Positions 7,554 to 16,023 of a DNA stretch of 64,000 bases are shown in pieces. Every line of letters starts with the position of its first letter. Within the stretch, counting starts at the first letter, position 1. The DNA is taken from the NCBI GenBank assembly GCA_963921355.3, contig OZ001190.1, positions 4,092,001 to 4,156,000 of the forward strand, written 5' to 3'. Under the pieces are notes generated by a model that worked only from the letters and a program-made list of their open reading frames with translations, was not told the origin of the DNA and ran no database searches. Source of the stretch: CAWUEZ02 sp963921355. Its GTDB lineage: Bacteria; Pseudomonadota; Alphaproteobacteria; Thalassobaculales; Thalassobaculaceae. The translations under genes and the position numbers were made by a program.

Positions 7554-8930
7554 TCAGTCGGTCTTGCGCCGTGCCGCCGCGATCTCCCGGCGGTCGATCC
7601 GCCGGTTCCACGGCAGCCAGACCGAAAACGCCAGGGGGGCGAGTGACGGAGCGAGCACCGGATCCGGATCGGTCACCGGCACAGGCAGGCCTTCGTTGGA
7701 CCCACCAGCGAGCCAACGGGCGATCGAGCGCCCGAGCGCCGTCGTCATGGCCATGCCTCGACCGTTGCAGGCGATCGCCGACCAGCCGTCCGCCCCGAGG
7801 GTCATCAGCCGCGGCATGAAATCCCGAGCCGCCGCCAATCGGCCCTGCCAGGCATAGTCCAGGGTAAGCGGCGGCAGTTGCGGCAGAAGGTCTTGCAATC
7901 GGCCCAGATGGTGCGTCCGTCCCCGCTCCGCCGAACCGAAAGGTGAGGCCAGCAGTCCACCGGTGACAATCCGATTGTCGACGGTCCAACGGAACGCGAT
8001 CAGATCCTTGCGGGTATCGGCGGAACACCGGTCGTTCGGCAGCACGGACTCCCGCAAAGCGGGGTCAAGCGGCCGGGTCGCGACCTGAAACAGCGTGATC
8101 GGGAACTGGGTCGCTTCGGCCCGGGACGCCAAGCCGTCACCGGTGGCGTTGGTCGTCAGCAGCAGACGCTGGGCGACGACACGGCCGCGGTCGCCATGCA
8201 CGACCCAACGGTCTCCCTGACGCTCGATCCGACGGGCCCGCGAGTCAACGAAGACCCGCGCACCGGCCCGGGCCGCCGACGCCGCCAGACCTCGGCAATA
8301 GGCCAGAGGGTTCAGGTGTCCCCCGGTCGGATCGAGGAACGCACCCTGGTAGCTGTCGGCGCCGGTCTCGTGAACCGCCTCATCCCGGGAAAGGGCCCGC
8401 ACCGGGCGGCCGAGCGCCTGCCACTGGGCCACCCGGTCTTCCAGCCAGGCACGCTTCTCGGGCGTGTGGATGGGTTGGATCCAGCCCGTCTGGAGGGCGT
8501 CGCAGGCGATGTGATGGCGCCGGATCAGGTCGAACACCAGTTCCGCGCCCTGACCGACGGTCTCGCAGATCAGGCGTCCATGTTCCTCGCCCAGGGCGGT
8601 GCGCATGACCTTCGGATCCAGTCCGGTGATCAGGTTGGGCACCACGAACCCGGTGTTGCGGCCGGACGCCCCGAAACCCGGTTCATCCGCCTCCAGCAGC
8701 GCCACGGTCACACCGGCCTCCGCCAAGTGCAGGGCGGTGGAGAAGCCGAGATAGCCGCCGCCGACGACCGCCACATCGGTCTCGATCTGATCCTCGAGCC
8801 GCGGGAACTCGGGTGCGGCGGGTGCCGCGGCGTGCCAGTAGGATGACTGGAACGACAGCGACGGATGCGGGGCGCCGGCCAACCGTTCCCAGATGTTCGG
8901 GCGATAGCCCTCGTGCGCGACCTCTGTCAT
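7554..8930 (-). CDS. FAD-dependent amine/amino acid oxidase (DAO family)
   Basis: A 458-residue flavoprotein of the DAO (PF01266) family, closest in layout to gamma-glutamylputrescine oxidase-like enzymes. The dinucleotide motif DVAVVGGGYLGFSTALHLAE lies near residue 56, followed by the LLEADEPGFGASGRNTGF segment that is diagnostic for this group; WQGRLAAARDFMPRL and the C-terminal NGRGMAMTTALGRSIA block close the FAD site. The ATG at 8930 is preferred to an upstream start at 8984 because that extension runs into a dispersed repeat and would add an unconserved leader. The substrate, an amine or N-substituted amino acid, is inferred from family only. It is divergent from an MFS gene. Confidence 0.85.
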   Translation of the reverse strand: MTEVAHEGYRPNIWERLAGAPHPSLSFQSSYWHAAAPAAPEFPRLEDQIETDVAVVGGGYLGFSTALHLAEAGVTVALLEADEPGFGASGRNTGFVVPNLITGLDPKVMRTALGEEHGRLICETVGQGAELVFDLIRRHHIACDALQTGWIQPIHTPEKRAWLEDRVAQWQALGRPVRALSRDEAVHETGADSYQGAFLDPTGGHLNPLAYCRGLAASAARAGARVFVDSRARRIERQGDRWVVHGDRGRVVAQRLLLTTNATGDGLASRAEATQFPITLFQVATRPLDPALRESVLPNDRCSADTRKDLIAFRWTVDNRIVTGGLLASPFGSAERGRTHHLGRLQDLLPQLPPLTLDYAWQGRLAAARDFMPRLMTLGADGWSAIACNGRGMAMTTALGRSIARWLAGGSNEGLPVPVTDPDPVLAPSLAPLAFSVWLPWNRRIDRREIAAARRKTD

Positions 8931-8940
8931 GGCGGCGATG

Positions 8941-9033
8941 CTAGAGCAGATCCGTGTCAGATGGAATCGCCGAAGGCGATCCATCAGACCGGCGAATCTG
9001 CTCTAACTCTATGATTTAGATCGGATTCACACG
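8941..9033. repeat. dispersed inverted-repeat element (AGAGCAGAT family), long copy
   Basis: Outer arms AGAGCAGAT (8943-8951) and ATCTGCTCT (8996-9004) enclose an inner hairpin (GATGGAATCGCC / GGCGATCCATC, one bulge). A conserved tail, about AACTCTATGATTTAGATCGG followed by ATTCACACG, trails the right arm. A shorter copy with the same arms and tail stands at 45,988-46,044. The element lies in the spacer between the divergent FAD oxidase and MFS genes, so their promoters must overlap or flank it. Confidence 0.75.
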
Positions 9034-9129
9034 TTTCGCGGAATCCAGGGTGTTTCCGTCAGAACGTGATCCGATCCAGCCCGTAATGCCGGCAAGGCCA
9101 GAGGGATTTCGGCGGTGTAGAGTGCCGCC

Positions 9130-10359
9130 ATGTCCGAGCCCACGCCCCCCGCGCCGAGCCGGCGCGATCTTGTCGTCACCGTTGTCTTTACCACCCTTGT
9201 CATGACCCTGGCGTCGATGGCGACCCTCTGGATTCCAGCGATCGCACCGGCCGTCGGTGACGATCTCGGGGTCTCGCCGTCGCTGGTCGGCTACCAGTTC
9301 ACGCTGGCCTATATCGGGGCGATGGCATCGAGTCTGTTCGCCGGCGGGCTGGTCCAGCGGTTCGGCGCCTGGCGGACCAGCCAGGGCAGTCTGGTCATGC
9401 TGGCGCTCGGCCACCTGATCCTGATGACCGGCAACCTGGAGCTGATGGTCGTCGGATCGGTCGCCACCGGTCTCGGGTACGGCGTGATGAACCCGCCGGC
9501 GCTGGACCTGCTGAACCGGGTCGCGACCCCCGGCAGCCGCAACCTGGTGTTCTCCATCCGGTTCACCGGCGTGCCCCTGGGCGGCGTGCTAGCCAGTCTG
9601 GTCGCCCCCTCGCTCGCCCTGGCGGTCGGCTGGCAGGCAACAATGCTGGTGGTCGGGCTCGCCGGGCTGGTCCTGTTCCTCGCCATGCAGCCGTTCCGCG
9701 AGTACTTCGACGCCGACCGGCGCCCGGACACACGGGTCATTCGCGATCCGTTCACCGGCCTCCGGCTGGTCCTGACCGACCTGCCGCTGCGCTGCCTGGC
9801 GTTCACCGGGCTCTGCTTTGCCGCGGTCCAGCTGTCCCTGATGTCCTTCGCGGTCACTCTGCTTGTGGATGAGGTCGGGTGGACCCTGGTGCGGGCCGGT
9901 ATCGCCCTCTCCTGCATCCAGGTCGCCGGCGTCATCGGACGTGTCGGCTGGGGCATTGTCGCGGACCGACTGCGCTCCAGCAGCCGCGTGCTGATCGGCA
10001 TCGGTGGGGTCATGGCTGTCGGCGGCCTGGTCGCGGCCGGGATTTCCCCGACCTGGCCTGAAGCGGTGGTTTTCGCCTTCTTCTTCGCCTTCGGCCTGGT
10101 GGCGGTCGGCTGGAACGGCGTGTTCGCCAGCGAAGCAGCGCGGATCAGTCCCGAAGGCCGCGTCGGTCACGCCGCCGGCGGCGTCCTGTTCGTGACTTTC
10201 TCGGGAGTGCTGGTCGGGCCGGTCATGTTCTCCGCCCTGTTCGGCGTGACCGGCAGCTACACCTCGACCTTCCTTGCCACAGCGGTCCTGGCCGCCATCG
10301 GACTGATCCTCGTCGCAATTGCCGGGCGCACGGCCCAGAGGCGGACGGACGGCCTGTGA
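9130..10359 (+). CDS. MFS transporter
   Basis: A 409-residue polytopic membrane protein with about 12 hydrophobic helices and the two-domain layout of the major facilitator superfamily. The loop between helices 2 and 3 reads FAGGLVQRFGAWRTSQ, a loose form of the G-x-x-x-D/R-R-x-G motif A, and the second half has GRVGWGIVADRLRSSSR, the corresponding motif in helix 8-9 loop. It resembles CynX/NimT and NarK-side uncharacterised carriers. The substrate is unknown; divergence from an amine oxidase gene suggests a linked nitrogenous substrate, but this is weak. It is monocistronic. Confidence 0.85.
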   Translation: MSEPTPPAPSRRDLVVTVVFTTLVMTLASMATLWIPAIAPAVGDDLGVSPSLVGYQFTLAYIGAMASSLFAGGLVQRFGAWRTSQGSLVMLALGHLILMTGNLELMVVGSVATGLGYGVMNPPALDLLNRVATPGSRNLVFSIRFTGVPLGGVLASLVAPSLALAVGWQATMLVVGLAGLVLFLAMQPFREYFDADRRPDTRVIRDPFTGLRLVLTDLPLRCLAFTGLCFAAVQLSLMSFAVTLLVDEVGWTLVRAGIALSCIQVAGVIGRVGWGIVADRLRSSSRVLIGIGGVMAVGGLVAAGISPTWPEAVVFAFFFAFGLVAVGWNGVFASEAARISPEGRVGHAAGGVLFVTFSGVLVGPVMFSALFGVTGSYTSTFLATAVLAAIGLILVAIAGRTAQRRTDGL

Positions 10360-10375
10360 CGCGCCCGGGTCGACG

Positions 10376-11350
10376 CTACTGGACGATGCGTCCGTCGGGA
10401 CGGAACGCGTGGAATACGAAGGCGAATGTGACCTCATAGGCGATGTCGACGCCGTTCTTGCGCACAATGACGTTGCCGACATCACGACCGTCGGCGATCC
10501 GCCTCGAATCCAGGGCCGAGTTCTGGCCCGGCTCCCAAATCAGCTCCATATCGCCGTCTCTGATGCGTTTCTTTTCAGCCAGCATCTCAAGGCTCCAGGC
10601 GACGTCCTTGACGACCACGACCCGGGCCATCGGGGCAATCCCTTCCGGCGTCGAGCCGTCATAGAGGAAGGGGACCGGCATGGTGTCATACCCGCGATAG
10701 GGATTGACGCCGTATGGCCGCATCGAAGGATCGGTCGGAACCAGCACTTTGCCCTCTGGGAAGCGCGCAGCGAACCGCTCGAAGCTCTCCAACCTGGCCG
10801 GCAGCACCGTCAGGGTGGCCCCCATCAGTTCACCGACAATCGCCTCGCCCGTGTACTGCTGCCACCAGCTCTCGGTTTCGCGGTCGTACATGACAAGGTC
10901 CGAGTTCCGCAGATTGCCGGTCGTGCCGAATTCCAGCGTCAGATCGCCGACCTGGCGGTCAAACACGATCGCGGCGTTGCAGAGCGGGCAATAGGTCACG
11001 GCCACCGGCCGGCCGCCGACCGTGTCATTGACGATCTCGTGCCAAGTCAGGATTTGCAGCGGATAGGCGCGGGCATCGCCATCGATGACGAGGCCGATCA
11101 CCGGTTCGGTCGGTGCGACATCCTCGCCAATCTCCGACACCGAGTGGAAGCGCGGGTCGTCGATGGACGGAATCCCGTCCTTGCCCGGCCCGCCGGACCG
11201 GATCTCCTCGATCGGAACGGCATGCTTTGAGAAGTCCGTGCGCGGCCAAGCCGCCTCCCAGTGGGTCCCGGCCCAAGCAGCCTGGGTCAACGGGACGGCC
11301 TGCAGGACCAGGACGGCGAGCGACACGAGAAGGAGCCGGCGCATTGACAT
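10376..11350 (-). CDS. DUF3179 domain-containing exported protein
   Basis: A 324-residue protein with a clear Sec signal peptide (MSMRRLLLVSLAVLVLQAV, cleavage likely near AWAG) followed by a DUF3179 domain. Family marks are VIGLVIDGDARAYPLQIL, WHEIVNDTVGGRPVAVTYCP and the CPLCNAAIVFDR block with two conserved cysteines, then TTGNLRNSDLVMYDRETES and the WWQQYTGEAIVGEL segment. The function of DUF3179 proteins is not known; the CPLC motif could bind metal or carry out redox chemistry in the periplasm. The start at 11,350 is favoured because the upstream 14 codons dilute the signal peptide; Met at 11,344 is an alternative. Confidence 0.85.
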   Translation of the reverse strand: MSMRRLLLVSLAVLVLQAVPLTQAAWAGTHWEAAWPRTDFSKHAVPIEEIRSGGPGKDGIPSIDDPRFHSVSEIGEDVAPTEPVIGLVIDGDARAYPLQILTWHEIVNDTVGGRPVAVTYCPLCNAAIVFDRQVGDLTLEFGTTGNLRNSDLVMYDRETESWWQQYTGEAIVGELMGATLTVLPARLESFERFAARFPEGKVLVPTDPSMRPYGVNPYRGYDTMPVPFLYDGSTPEGIAPMARVVVVKDVAWSLEMLAEKKRIRDGDMELIWEPGQNSALDSRRIADGRDVGNVIVRKNGVDIAYEVTFAFVFHAFRPDGRIVQ

Positions 11351-11449
11351 GACCAAGACAATGCGCCAGGCGCGCCCGGACACAGAAATCACGAATTGGA
11401 TAGAATCTGTGATCGGCGGGCGACGACCTTCCGCCGGATGGCTCCGGGG

Positions 11450-11761
11450 TCAGCCGGTGCCCAGCTTGGCCGAGCGGGCCCGGATGTCGCGCAGGCGCGG
11501 ATCGGGCGACAGGTCGCCGATCGGGTCGTCGTAGTCGCCGAAGGCCCGGTAGAGCTCAGCCGACTCCACGGCCGAGCTGCGCACTTTGTAGTTCTCGCGG
11601 GAGCTGAGCATGCCGAAGGCTTTGCCGGCCTGACGTCGTTCGACCTCACCGAAGGTCTGCGCGGCTTTGACGACGGCGGCGTGCACGAACCCTGTCCCGA
11701 CCGTCCGGTCGACGGCCTCTGCCAGGATCTGCAACGCCTTACGGTCAATCTCAGAGGACAC
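11450..11761 (-). CDS. conserved-looking hypothetical protein, 103 residues
   Basis: A charged, soluble, largely helical 103-residue protein (AVDRTVGTGFVHAAVVKAA, then YRAFGDYDDPIGDLSPDP). It starts with GTG preceded at 6 bases by AAGGTGG. It has no membrane segment, cysteine pair or recognised motif. Codon use looks like that of its neighbours, which supports a real gene. It is transcribed towards the DUF3179 gene with a 99 bp gap. I do not recognise the family. Confidence 0.6.
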   Translation of the reverse strand: MSSEIDRKALQILAEAVDRTVGTGFVHAAVVKAAQTFGEVERRQAGKAFGMLSSRENYKVRSSAVESAELYRAFGDYDDPIGDLSPDPRLRDIRARSAKLGTG

Positions 11762-11953
11762 TGCACCACCTTTGATGCGTCCTGGTTAACAGACGCTCAC
11801 CATAAACCCAACCGTTAATTAGCTTTAGTGATTCGAGCGATTCGTGCAAGCGAAAACCTTTCATCGGATTCGCAAATACCGCTCAACTCGCTTCGACAAG
11901 TTCCGAATTGAAAGTACATATGAGTCGCACAAAGTCCCTGACGCGCAAGATTG
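11762..11953. promoter_or_regulatory. AT-richer divergent intergenic region
   Basis: This 192 bp spacer separates the leftward 103-residue gene from the rightward membrane-anchored hypothetical. It is clearly richer in A+T than the coding sequence around it, with TTAACAGAC and CCGTTAATTAGCTTTAG near 11,786-11,830. It should hold promoters for both genes. No individual site is convincing and no gene is seen. Confidence 0.4.
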
Positions 11954-12439
11954 ATGCGCGTCGCGCGCTTCGATAGCCTTGGAAAACGGCGGAGCGAAAC
12001 GGCGGTGGCAATAAAGACCCTGGTCCTGGTGATCCTGTTCGGCGGAATGATCTATCTCGCCGAGCGCATGACGGCGCGCCAGTTCAGGTTGGAACAGGCC
12101 GAATTCGACGCGATCGCCTCACCGACCGACACGGTGGTCGGAGCGGCCGGTCCGGACGGCAAGTTTCAGCGGATCACCCACGACCTGCCGGCGATGCGGG
12201 AAACCTGGCGCCCGATCCGCTTTCCAAGCGGGTGGGAGTCCCGGGGAGCCGCCGGTTTTCCCCAGGAACGCGCCTATCTCGACCAGTCGATGGTCGAGCG
12301 GAACACATGGTGCGAGGCCCACTGCACGGGTCAGTGGCGGATCGAAGTCCCGAAAGGGGCTGCGCCGATCTTCTGGTTCGAGGACGCGTCGGATGCCCGT
12401 GAGTTCATGTTCGCCTGGTTCCCCTTCAAGTGCTCCTGA
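11954..12439 (+). CDS. hypothetical membrane-anchored protein, 161 residues
   Basis: An N-terminal basic stretch is followed by one hydrophobic helix (TLVLVILFGGMIYLAERM, about residues 22-39), leaving a periplasmic domain of about 120 residues. That domain contains a paired-cysteine motif (TWCEAHCTGQW) and ends in FAWFPFKCS, so a disulfide-bonded small domain is likely. Start choice: ATG at 11,954, one codon after a TTG that also reads in frame. No family is recognised. It is flanked by a promoter-like spacer and converges on the nuclease gene. Confidence 0.6.
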   Translation: MRVARFDSLGKRRSETAVAIKTLVLVILFGGMIYLAERMTARQFRLEQAEFDAIASPTDTVVGAAGPDGKFQRITHDLPAMRETWRPIRFPSGWESRGAAGFPQERAYLDQSMVERNTWCEAHCTGQWRIEVPKGAAPIFWFEDASDAREFMFAWFPFKCS

Positions 12440-12536
12440 GCAGGCGGCGGCGACGTCCGCCCCACACCCGTTCGTTCTACAGAAGATCTCAGCCCAGTGA
12501 GGGGTCGGCGGACAGGGACGGGGTCCGCCGGCGTCT

Positions 12537-13019
12537 CTATTGGTTTGCGGCCCGCCAGGCCGCCGGATCCTCGAACTTGAGCGCCCAGATCCCGGCCTTC
12601 TCGCGCTTGGCTATCTTCTCGAGGTACTCATAGTCGGGCCGCTCGGCGGGTCGGGCGACGGCCCAACCGGTCCGAACCATGCGGGTGTTGAGATTGAGGT
12701 CGCCGGCATAGCATGTGCCACGGTTGGCCCCATCGTCGTCCTGGCCATCCACGACACAGGTCACCGCCAGACGGCCGACCATCGTCCTCAACGCGTCCAG
12801 GGCCTGCATGCCGCACTGAAACGGCCGACCGAATTCGTTCTCACAGTACTGGTCGAGTTCCGGGGCATCGATTCCGGCCAATCGGATACTCTTGCGGTCG
12901 ACGACGATCGTATCGCCGGACGTCACATTGGCCCGGCCCTTGACCTGCTGAGCGACCGCGGGACCGGCCACCGAAACGGCCAGGAACACGGCGACGACTG
13001 AACTGAGAACTGCTCGCAT
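12537..13019 (-). CDS. secreted thermonuclease-family (SNase) protein
   Basis: A 160-residue protein with a Sec signal peptide (MRAVLSSVVAVFLAVSVAG, cleavage near AVAQ) and an OB-fold SNase domain. GDTIVVDRKSIRLAGIDAPE carries the metal-binding Asp and the conserved Arg and IDAPE segment; CVVDGQDDDGANRGTCYAG replaces the usual DRYGR...V region and NTRMVRTGWAVARP follows. Four cysteines suggest periplasmic disulfides. In canonical SNase the second Glu lies just after the DRYGR motif; that part is rewritten here, so nuclease activity is uncertain. The start at 13,019 follows a strong GGGGGAGG site. Confidence 0.82.
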   Translation of the reverse strand: MRAVLSSVVAVFLAVSVAGPAVAQQVKGRANVTSGDTIVVDRKSIRLAGIDAPELDQYCENEFGRPFQCGMQALDALRTMVGRLAVTCVVDGQDDDGANRGTCYAGDLNLNTRMVRTGWAVARPAERPDYEYLEKIAKREKAGIWALKFEDPAAWRAANQ

Positions 13020-13136
13020 CGACCTCCCCCTCAAAGAGATAACCGAGCGTGGTCGCGCGTTAAGGCGCTCAGTGTCCGGCAAGGGTTGGAATCGGTCAAT
13101 CCCTCAATGGGCGAGCGCACGGAGCAGTGAAGCACG

Positions 13137-13967
13137 CTAAAGAATGGCCAGCGCCTGTTTCGATGCCGGCGGCGGAAAGGCCGCATCGAGCGCCGCCATG
13201 TCCTCGGCATCCAGCGCCACGGCCAATGCCGCATGGTTCTGCATGACGTGGCCGGCGCTCGCCGATTTGGGGATGGCGATCATGTTCTCGCGGGCCAGAA
13301 CCCAGGCCAGGGCGACCGTCAGGTCTGAAACGCCGTGCTTGGATGCAATCGGCGCCAGAGCCGGCTGACCGGCCAAACGGCCCTGCTCGAGGGGCGAATA
13401 GGCCATCACCGGCATGCCCCGGTTGGCGCACCACGGCAGAAGGTCGAACTCCGGTCCCCGGCGGATCAGGTTGTACAGGATCTGGTTGGTCGCGCAGCTT
13501 CGACCCGCGATTGCCTCCACTTCCGCCATCTCATCGGTGTCGAAATTGCTCACACCCCAATGGCGGATCTTGCCGGCGGACTTGAGATCTTCGAAGGCCT
13601 CGATGGTCTCCTCGAGCGGGAAGGACCCGGGCCAGTGCAGCAGGAACAGGTCTATGGTCTCGATCCCCATGCGTGCCAGACTCGACTCGCAGGACGAAAT
13701 CGTCCCGCTGCGGTCAGCATTGAACGGCAACACCTTGGAGACGATGAACAAACCGTCCCGCCGCCCCTGAATGGCATCACCGACAACCTCTTCGGATCCG
13801 CCGGATGCGTACATCTCAGCTGTGTCGATCAGGGTCATGCCGAGATCAATACCAGGCCGCAACGCGTCGGCCTCGGCGTCCCGGTCGTTGCCGGCCTCGC
13901 CCATGTGCCAGGTTCCGAGGCCGAGGGCCGGCACCTGTTCGCCGTCGACGAACCGCACTGTCCTCAT
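13137..13967 (-). CDS. aldo/keto reductase
   Basis: A 276-residue NADPH-dependent aldo/keto reductase. The catalytic tetrad is visible: Asp48 and Tyr53 in LIDTAEMYASGG, Lys78 in FIVSKVLP and His111 in LLHWPGS. The C-terminal IPKSASAGHVMQNHAAL block binds the adenosine phosphate. The ATG at 13,967 follows AGGAGA at 7 bases; the longer frame upstream is not conserved in character. It is third in an apparent operon, 43 bp after the enoyl-CoA hydratase gene, itself overlapped by an isocitrate/isopropylmalate-type dehydrogenase. The substrate is unknown; many relatives (YeaE-like) reduce methylglyoxal or other aldehydes. Confidence 0.87.
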   Translation of the reverse strand: MRTVRFVDGEQVPALGLGTWHMGEAGNDRDAEADALRPGIDLGMTLIDTAEMYASGGSEEVVGDAIQGRRDGLFIVSKVLPFNADRSGTISSCESSLARMGIETIDLFLLHWPGSFPLEETIEAFEDLKSAGKIRHWGVSNFDTDEMAEVEAIAGRSCATNQILYNLIRRGPEFDLLPWCANRGMPVMAYSPLEQGRLAGQPALAPIASKHGVSDLTVALAWVLARENMIAIPKSASAGHVMQNHAALAVALDAEDMAALDAAFPPPASKQALAIL

Positions 13968-14010
13968 CACGGTGTCTCCTGCTGTTCGCTGTCGTTGGTC
14001 GGGATCAAGG

Positions 14011-14760
14011 TCATCGGGGGGTCGTCTTCGCCACGGTCGACAGGCTTTCCAGGTATCGTTGGACCCGCGATTTGAGCCCGGGACGCGCCGCCGATGCAAC
14101 CAGGGCTGCTAGGTCGCGGTCCCGGCGGTCGGAAACCGTCAGTGCGTTGACGGCCGCTTGCGTCGAAGCTTCGAGGCGCCGCGCCCTGTTCTCCAGTTCC
14201 GCCAGCCCGTCGCCGATCCCGGCTGCCGTGGTGATCTGATTGATCATGCCGACCCGAAGGGCCTCTTCGGCGCCGAAGCGACGTCCGGAGCCCACCAGAT
14301 CCCGTGCCACCGTTTCCCCCACACGATCGGCCAGACGTCCGGTGCCGAGCGCTATACCGAATCCCGCTCCGGGAAACGCGAAGGTCGCCTTATCGACGAC
14401 CATCCGATGCTCACAGGAGACCACCAGGTCGGCCCCTGCCCCGATCGCCGCCCCTTGCACCACCGCTACCGTCGGAATGGGGGCATATCGGACCGCTTGC
14501 AGCAGCAACTCGATGCGCACGAAACGGGCCAGCAGATCACCGTCGGACAGGACCTCCAGGTCGCTGAGATCAAACCCGGCGCAGAAGTGGTCACCGGCCC
14601 CCTGGAATACCAGCAACCGGGCCCCGTCGGCCGGCGCCCGCTGCACCGCGTCGAGCAGGGCCTCCGCCATGTCCGGGCCGAGCGCATTGCGGCGCTCGGG
14701 GCGATCCAGCGTGAGGGTGACGACATCGCCCCGCCAGGCTTCAGAGACCGGTGGTGTCAT
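14011..14760 (-). CDS. enoyl-CoA hydratase/isomerase family protein
   Basis: A 249-residue crotonase-fold protein. The oxyanion-hole segments are HFCAGFDLSDLE (about residue 58) and VQGAAIGAGADLVVSCEH (about residue 100), and RPERRNALGP gives the typical N-terminal motif. The stretch FPGAGFGIALGTGRLADRVG covers the position of catalytic glutamates in true hydratases, but no clear Glu pair is seen, so it may be an isomerase, hydrolase or decarboxylase variant. Its start codon overlaps the stop of the upstream dehydrogenase gene (ATGA), which implies translational coupling. Confidence 0.82.
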   Translation of the reverse strand: MTPPVSEAWRGDVVTLTLDRPERRNALGPDMAEALLDAVQRAPADGARLLVFQGAGDHFCAGFDLSDLEVLSDGDLLARFVRIELLLQAVRYAPIPTVAVVQGAAIGAGADLVVSCEHRMVVDKATFAFPGAGFGIALGTGRLADRVGETVARDLVGSGRRFGAEEALRVGMINQITTAAGIGDGLAELENRARRLEASTQAAVNALTVSDRRDRDLAALVASAARPGLKSRVQRYLESLSTVAKTTPR

Positions 14761-15824
14761 GCCACCGCCTCGAGCTGCTCGGCGATGGCCCGACCGGCCT
14801 GTTCTGTGCTTGCCGATCCGCCGAGATCGATGGTGCGCGATGCCGGATCCGCCAGCGATCGGTCTACCGCGGCCTCAAGGGCCATGGCGGCGTTCAGCGC
14901 CGACTGGCTGGCGGTGTTCCGGGCGACCCGGCCGATCAGTATGGCGGTCGACAGGATCAGGGATGTCGGGTTCGCCTTGCCCTGCCCGGCGATGTCCGGG
15001 GCGGTTCCGTGGGCCGCCTGGGCGATGGCGTAGCGGTCACCGGCGTTGATCGAGCCGGCAACGCCAAGCCCCCCGGCCAGTTCCGCAGCCTGGTTGGACA
15101 GGATGTCACCGAACACGTTGGAGGTGACGATCACGTCGAAGCGCGCCGGATCGCGGACCAGCAACGAGGCCATGGCGTCGACCAGCACCTCTTCAACCTC
15201 GACGGCACTCTCCTCGCGGGCCGCCGACTGCACGGCATTGCGGAATAGACCGTCCGACATCTTCAGCACGTTGGACTTGGTCACGATCGTCAGCTTTCCG
15301 CGCCGGCCGGCGGCGAGGGCCGCCGCCGTCCTGCCGATCCGTTCCGAACCCTGCCGCGTGATCTTGCGGACCGCCAGCGCCAGGTCCGGTGTCGGCATGA
15401 ACTCGCCCGATCCCAAATGCATGGTGCGGTCGGCGTAAAAACCTTCCGTATTCTCACGCACGATCACCAGATCCATCGACGGAACCGGCGCCGGCACACC
15501 GGCGCGGGTACGTGATGGCCGGATATTGGCATAGAGGTCTAGCCGCCTTCGGAATTCCGCGGAAGGGTTGAGCCCACCTTCCGACGGCGGCGGGTAGTCG
15601 GCGGTCGACACCGGCCCCAGGATCACCCCGTCAACGGCCATCGCGCGGGCAAAGGTCTCCTCGGTGACGGTCACACCGTCCTGCTTCAGCGCCGCGAGCC
15701 CGACCCGACCGGTCTCTACCTCCAATCCAAGCCGGTAGACCCGTTCCAGGGCCTCGAGAACGGTCGCCAACGCGGTCGAAATTTCCGGACTGATTCCGTC
15801 CCCCGGCAACATCAGCAGGCGCAT
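14757..15824 (-). CDS. isocitrate/isopropylmalate dehydrogenase family protein
   Basis: A 355-residue beta-decarboxylating dehydrogenase. The N-terminal LLMLPGDGISPEI, the VRENTEGFYADR substrate loop, SNVFGDILSNQAAELAGGLG (Mg2+-binding Asp residues) and AHGTAPDIAGQGKANP (cofactor loop) are all intact. The ATG at 15,824 is chosen for its GGGAGGG ribosome site; an upstream in-frame start adds 20 unconserved residues. Members of this group that are not in leu or TCA operons often act on tartrate or other 2-hydroxy acids with a 3-carboxylate. The overlap with an enoyl-CoA hydratase-like gene and a following aldo/keto reductase suggests a small catabolic route, substrate unknown. Confidence 0.85.
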   Translation of the reverse strand: MRLLMLPGDGISPEISTALATVLEALERVYRLGLEVETGRVGLAALKQDGVTVTEETFARAMAVDGVILGPVSTADYPPPSEGGLNPSAEFRRRLDLYANIRPSRTRAGVPAPVPSMDLVIVRENTEGFYADRTMHLGSGEFMPTPDLALAVRKITRQGSERIGRTAAALAAGRRGKLTIVTKSNVLKMSDGLFRNAVQSAAREESAVEVEEVLVDAMASLLVRDPARFDVIVTSNVFGDILSNQAAELAGGLGVAGSINAGDRYAIAQAAHGTAPDIAGQGKANPTSLILSTAILIGRVARNTASQSALNAAMALEAAVDRSLADPASRTIDLGGSASTEQAGRAIAEQLEAVA

Positions 15825-16023
15825 CGATTTCCCTCCCCAGACCGGCTTTCCGTCGGCGGACTTCCAGCCGACCCGAATTCGCATTGCTGTAGAGCTATTA
15901 AAAATAAACGGTCATGATCTGCCGTATATCCAACGCCTGCCAGGAATGCTCGAATAGCGTCGGGTATCCTGCGGGGTCGGCGTAACGGTGCCCCAAACAA
16001 ACGAAAACCAGGGAGACATATCG
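15825..16023. promoter_or_regulatory. divergent promoter region upstream of the PhoX-like gene
   Basis: This 199 bp spacer serves the leftward dehydrogenase operon and the rightward PhoX-like gene. An A+T-rich block (TTAAAAATAAACGGTCATGA, about 15,898-15,917) is the most promoter-like piece. I checked for a Pho box (two CTGTCAT-like repeats 11 bp apart) and found only one weak half, GGTCATG. AGGGAGAC before 16,024 is the ribosome site. Confidence 0.4.

Noticed and set aside
11784..11835. CtrA-like sites (TTAAC/TTAA pairs) in the 11.8 kb spacer
   Set aside because: The half-sites are not spaced as TTAA-N7-TTAAC, so the similarity is no better than expected in an AT-rich spacer.
12713..13001. 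Plus-strand ORFs inside the nuclease gene
   Set aside because: Both are shadows of a minus-strand gene with a clear signal peptide and SNase motifs.
15898..15930. Possible Pho box upstream of the PhoX-like gene
   Set aside because: Only one GGTCATG half-site is visible; a second CTGTCAT-like repeat at 11 bp is missing, so Pho control cannot be claimed.
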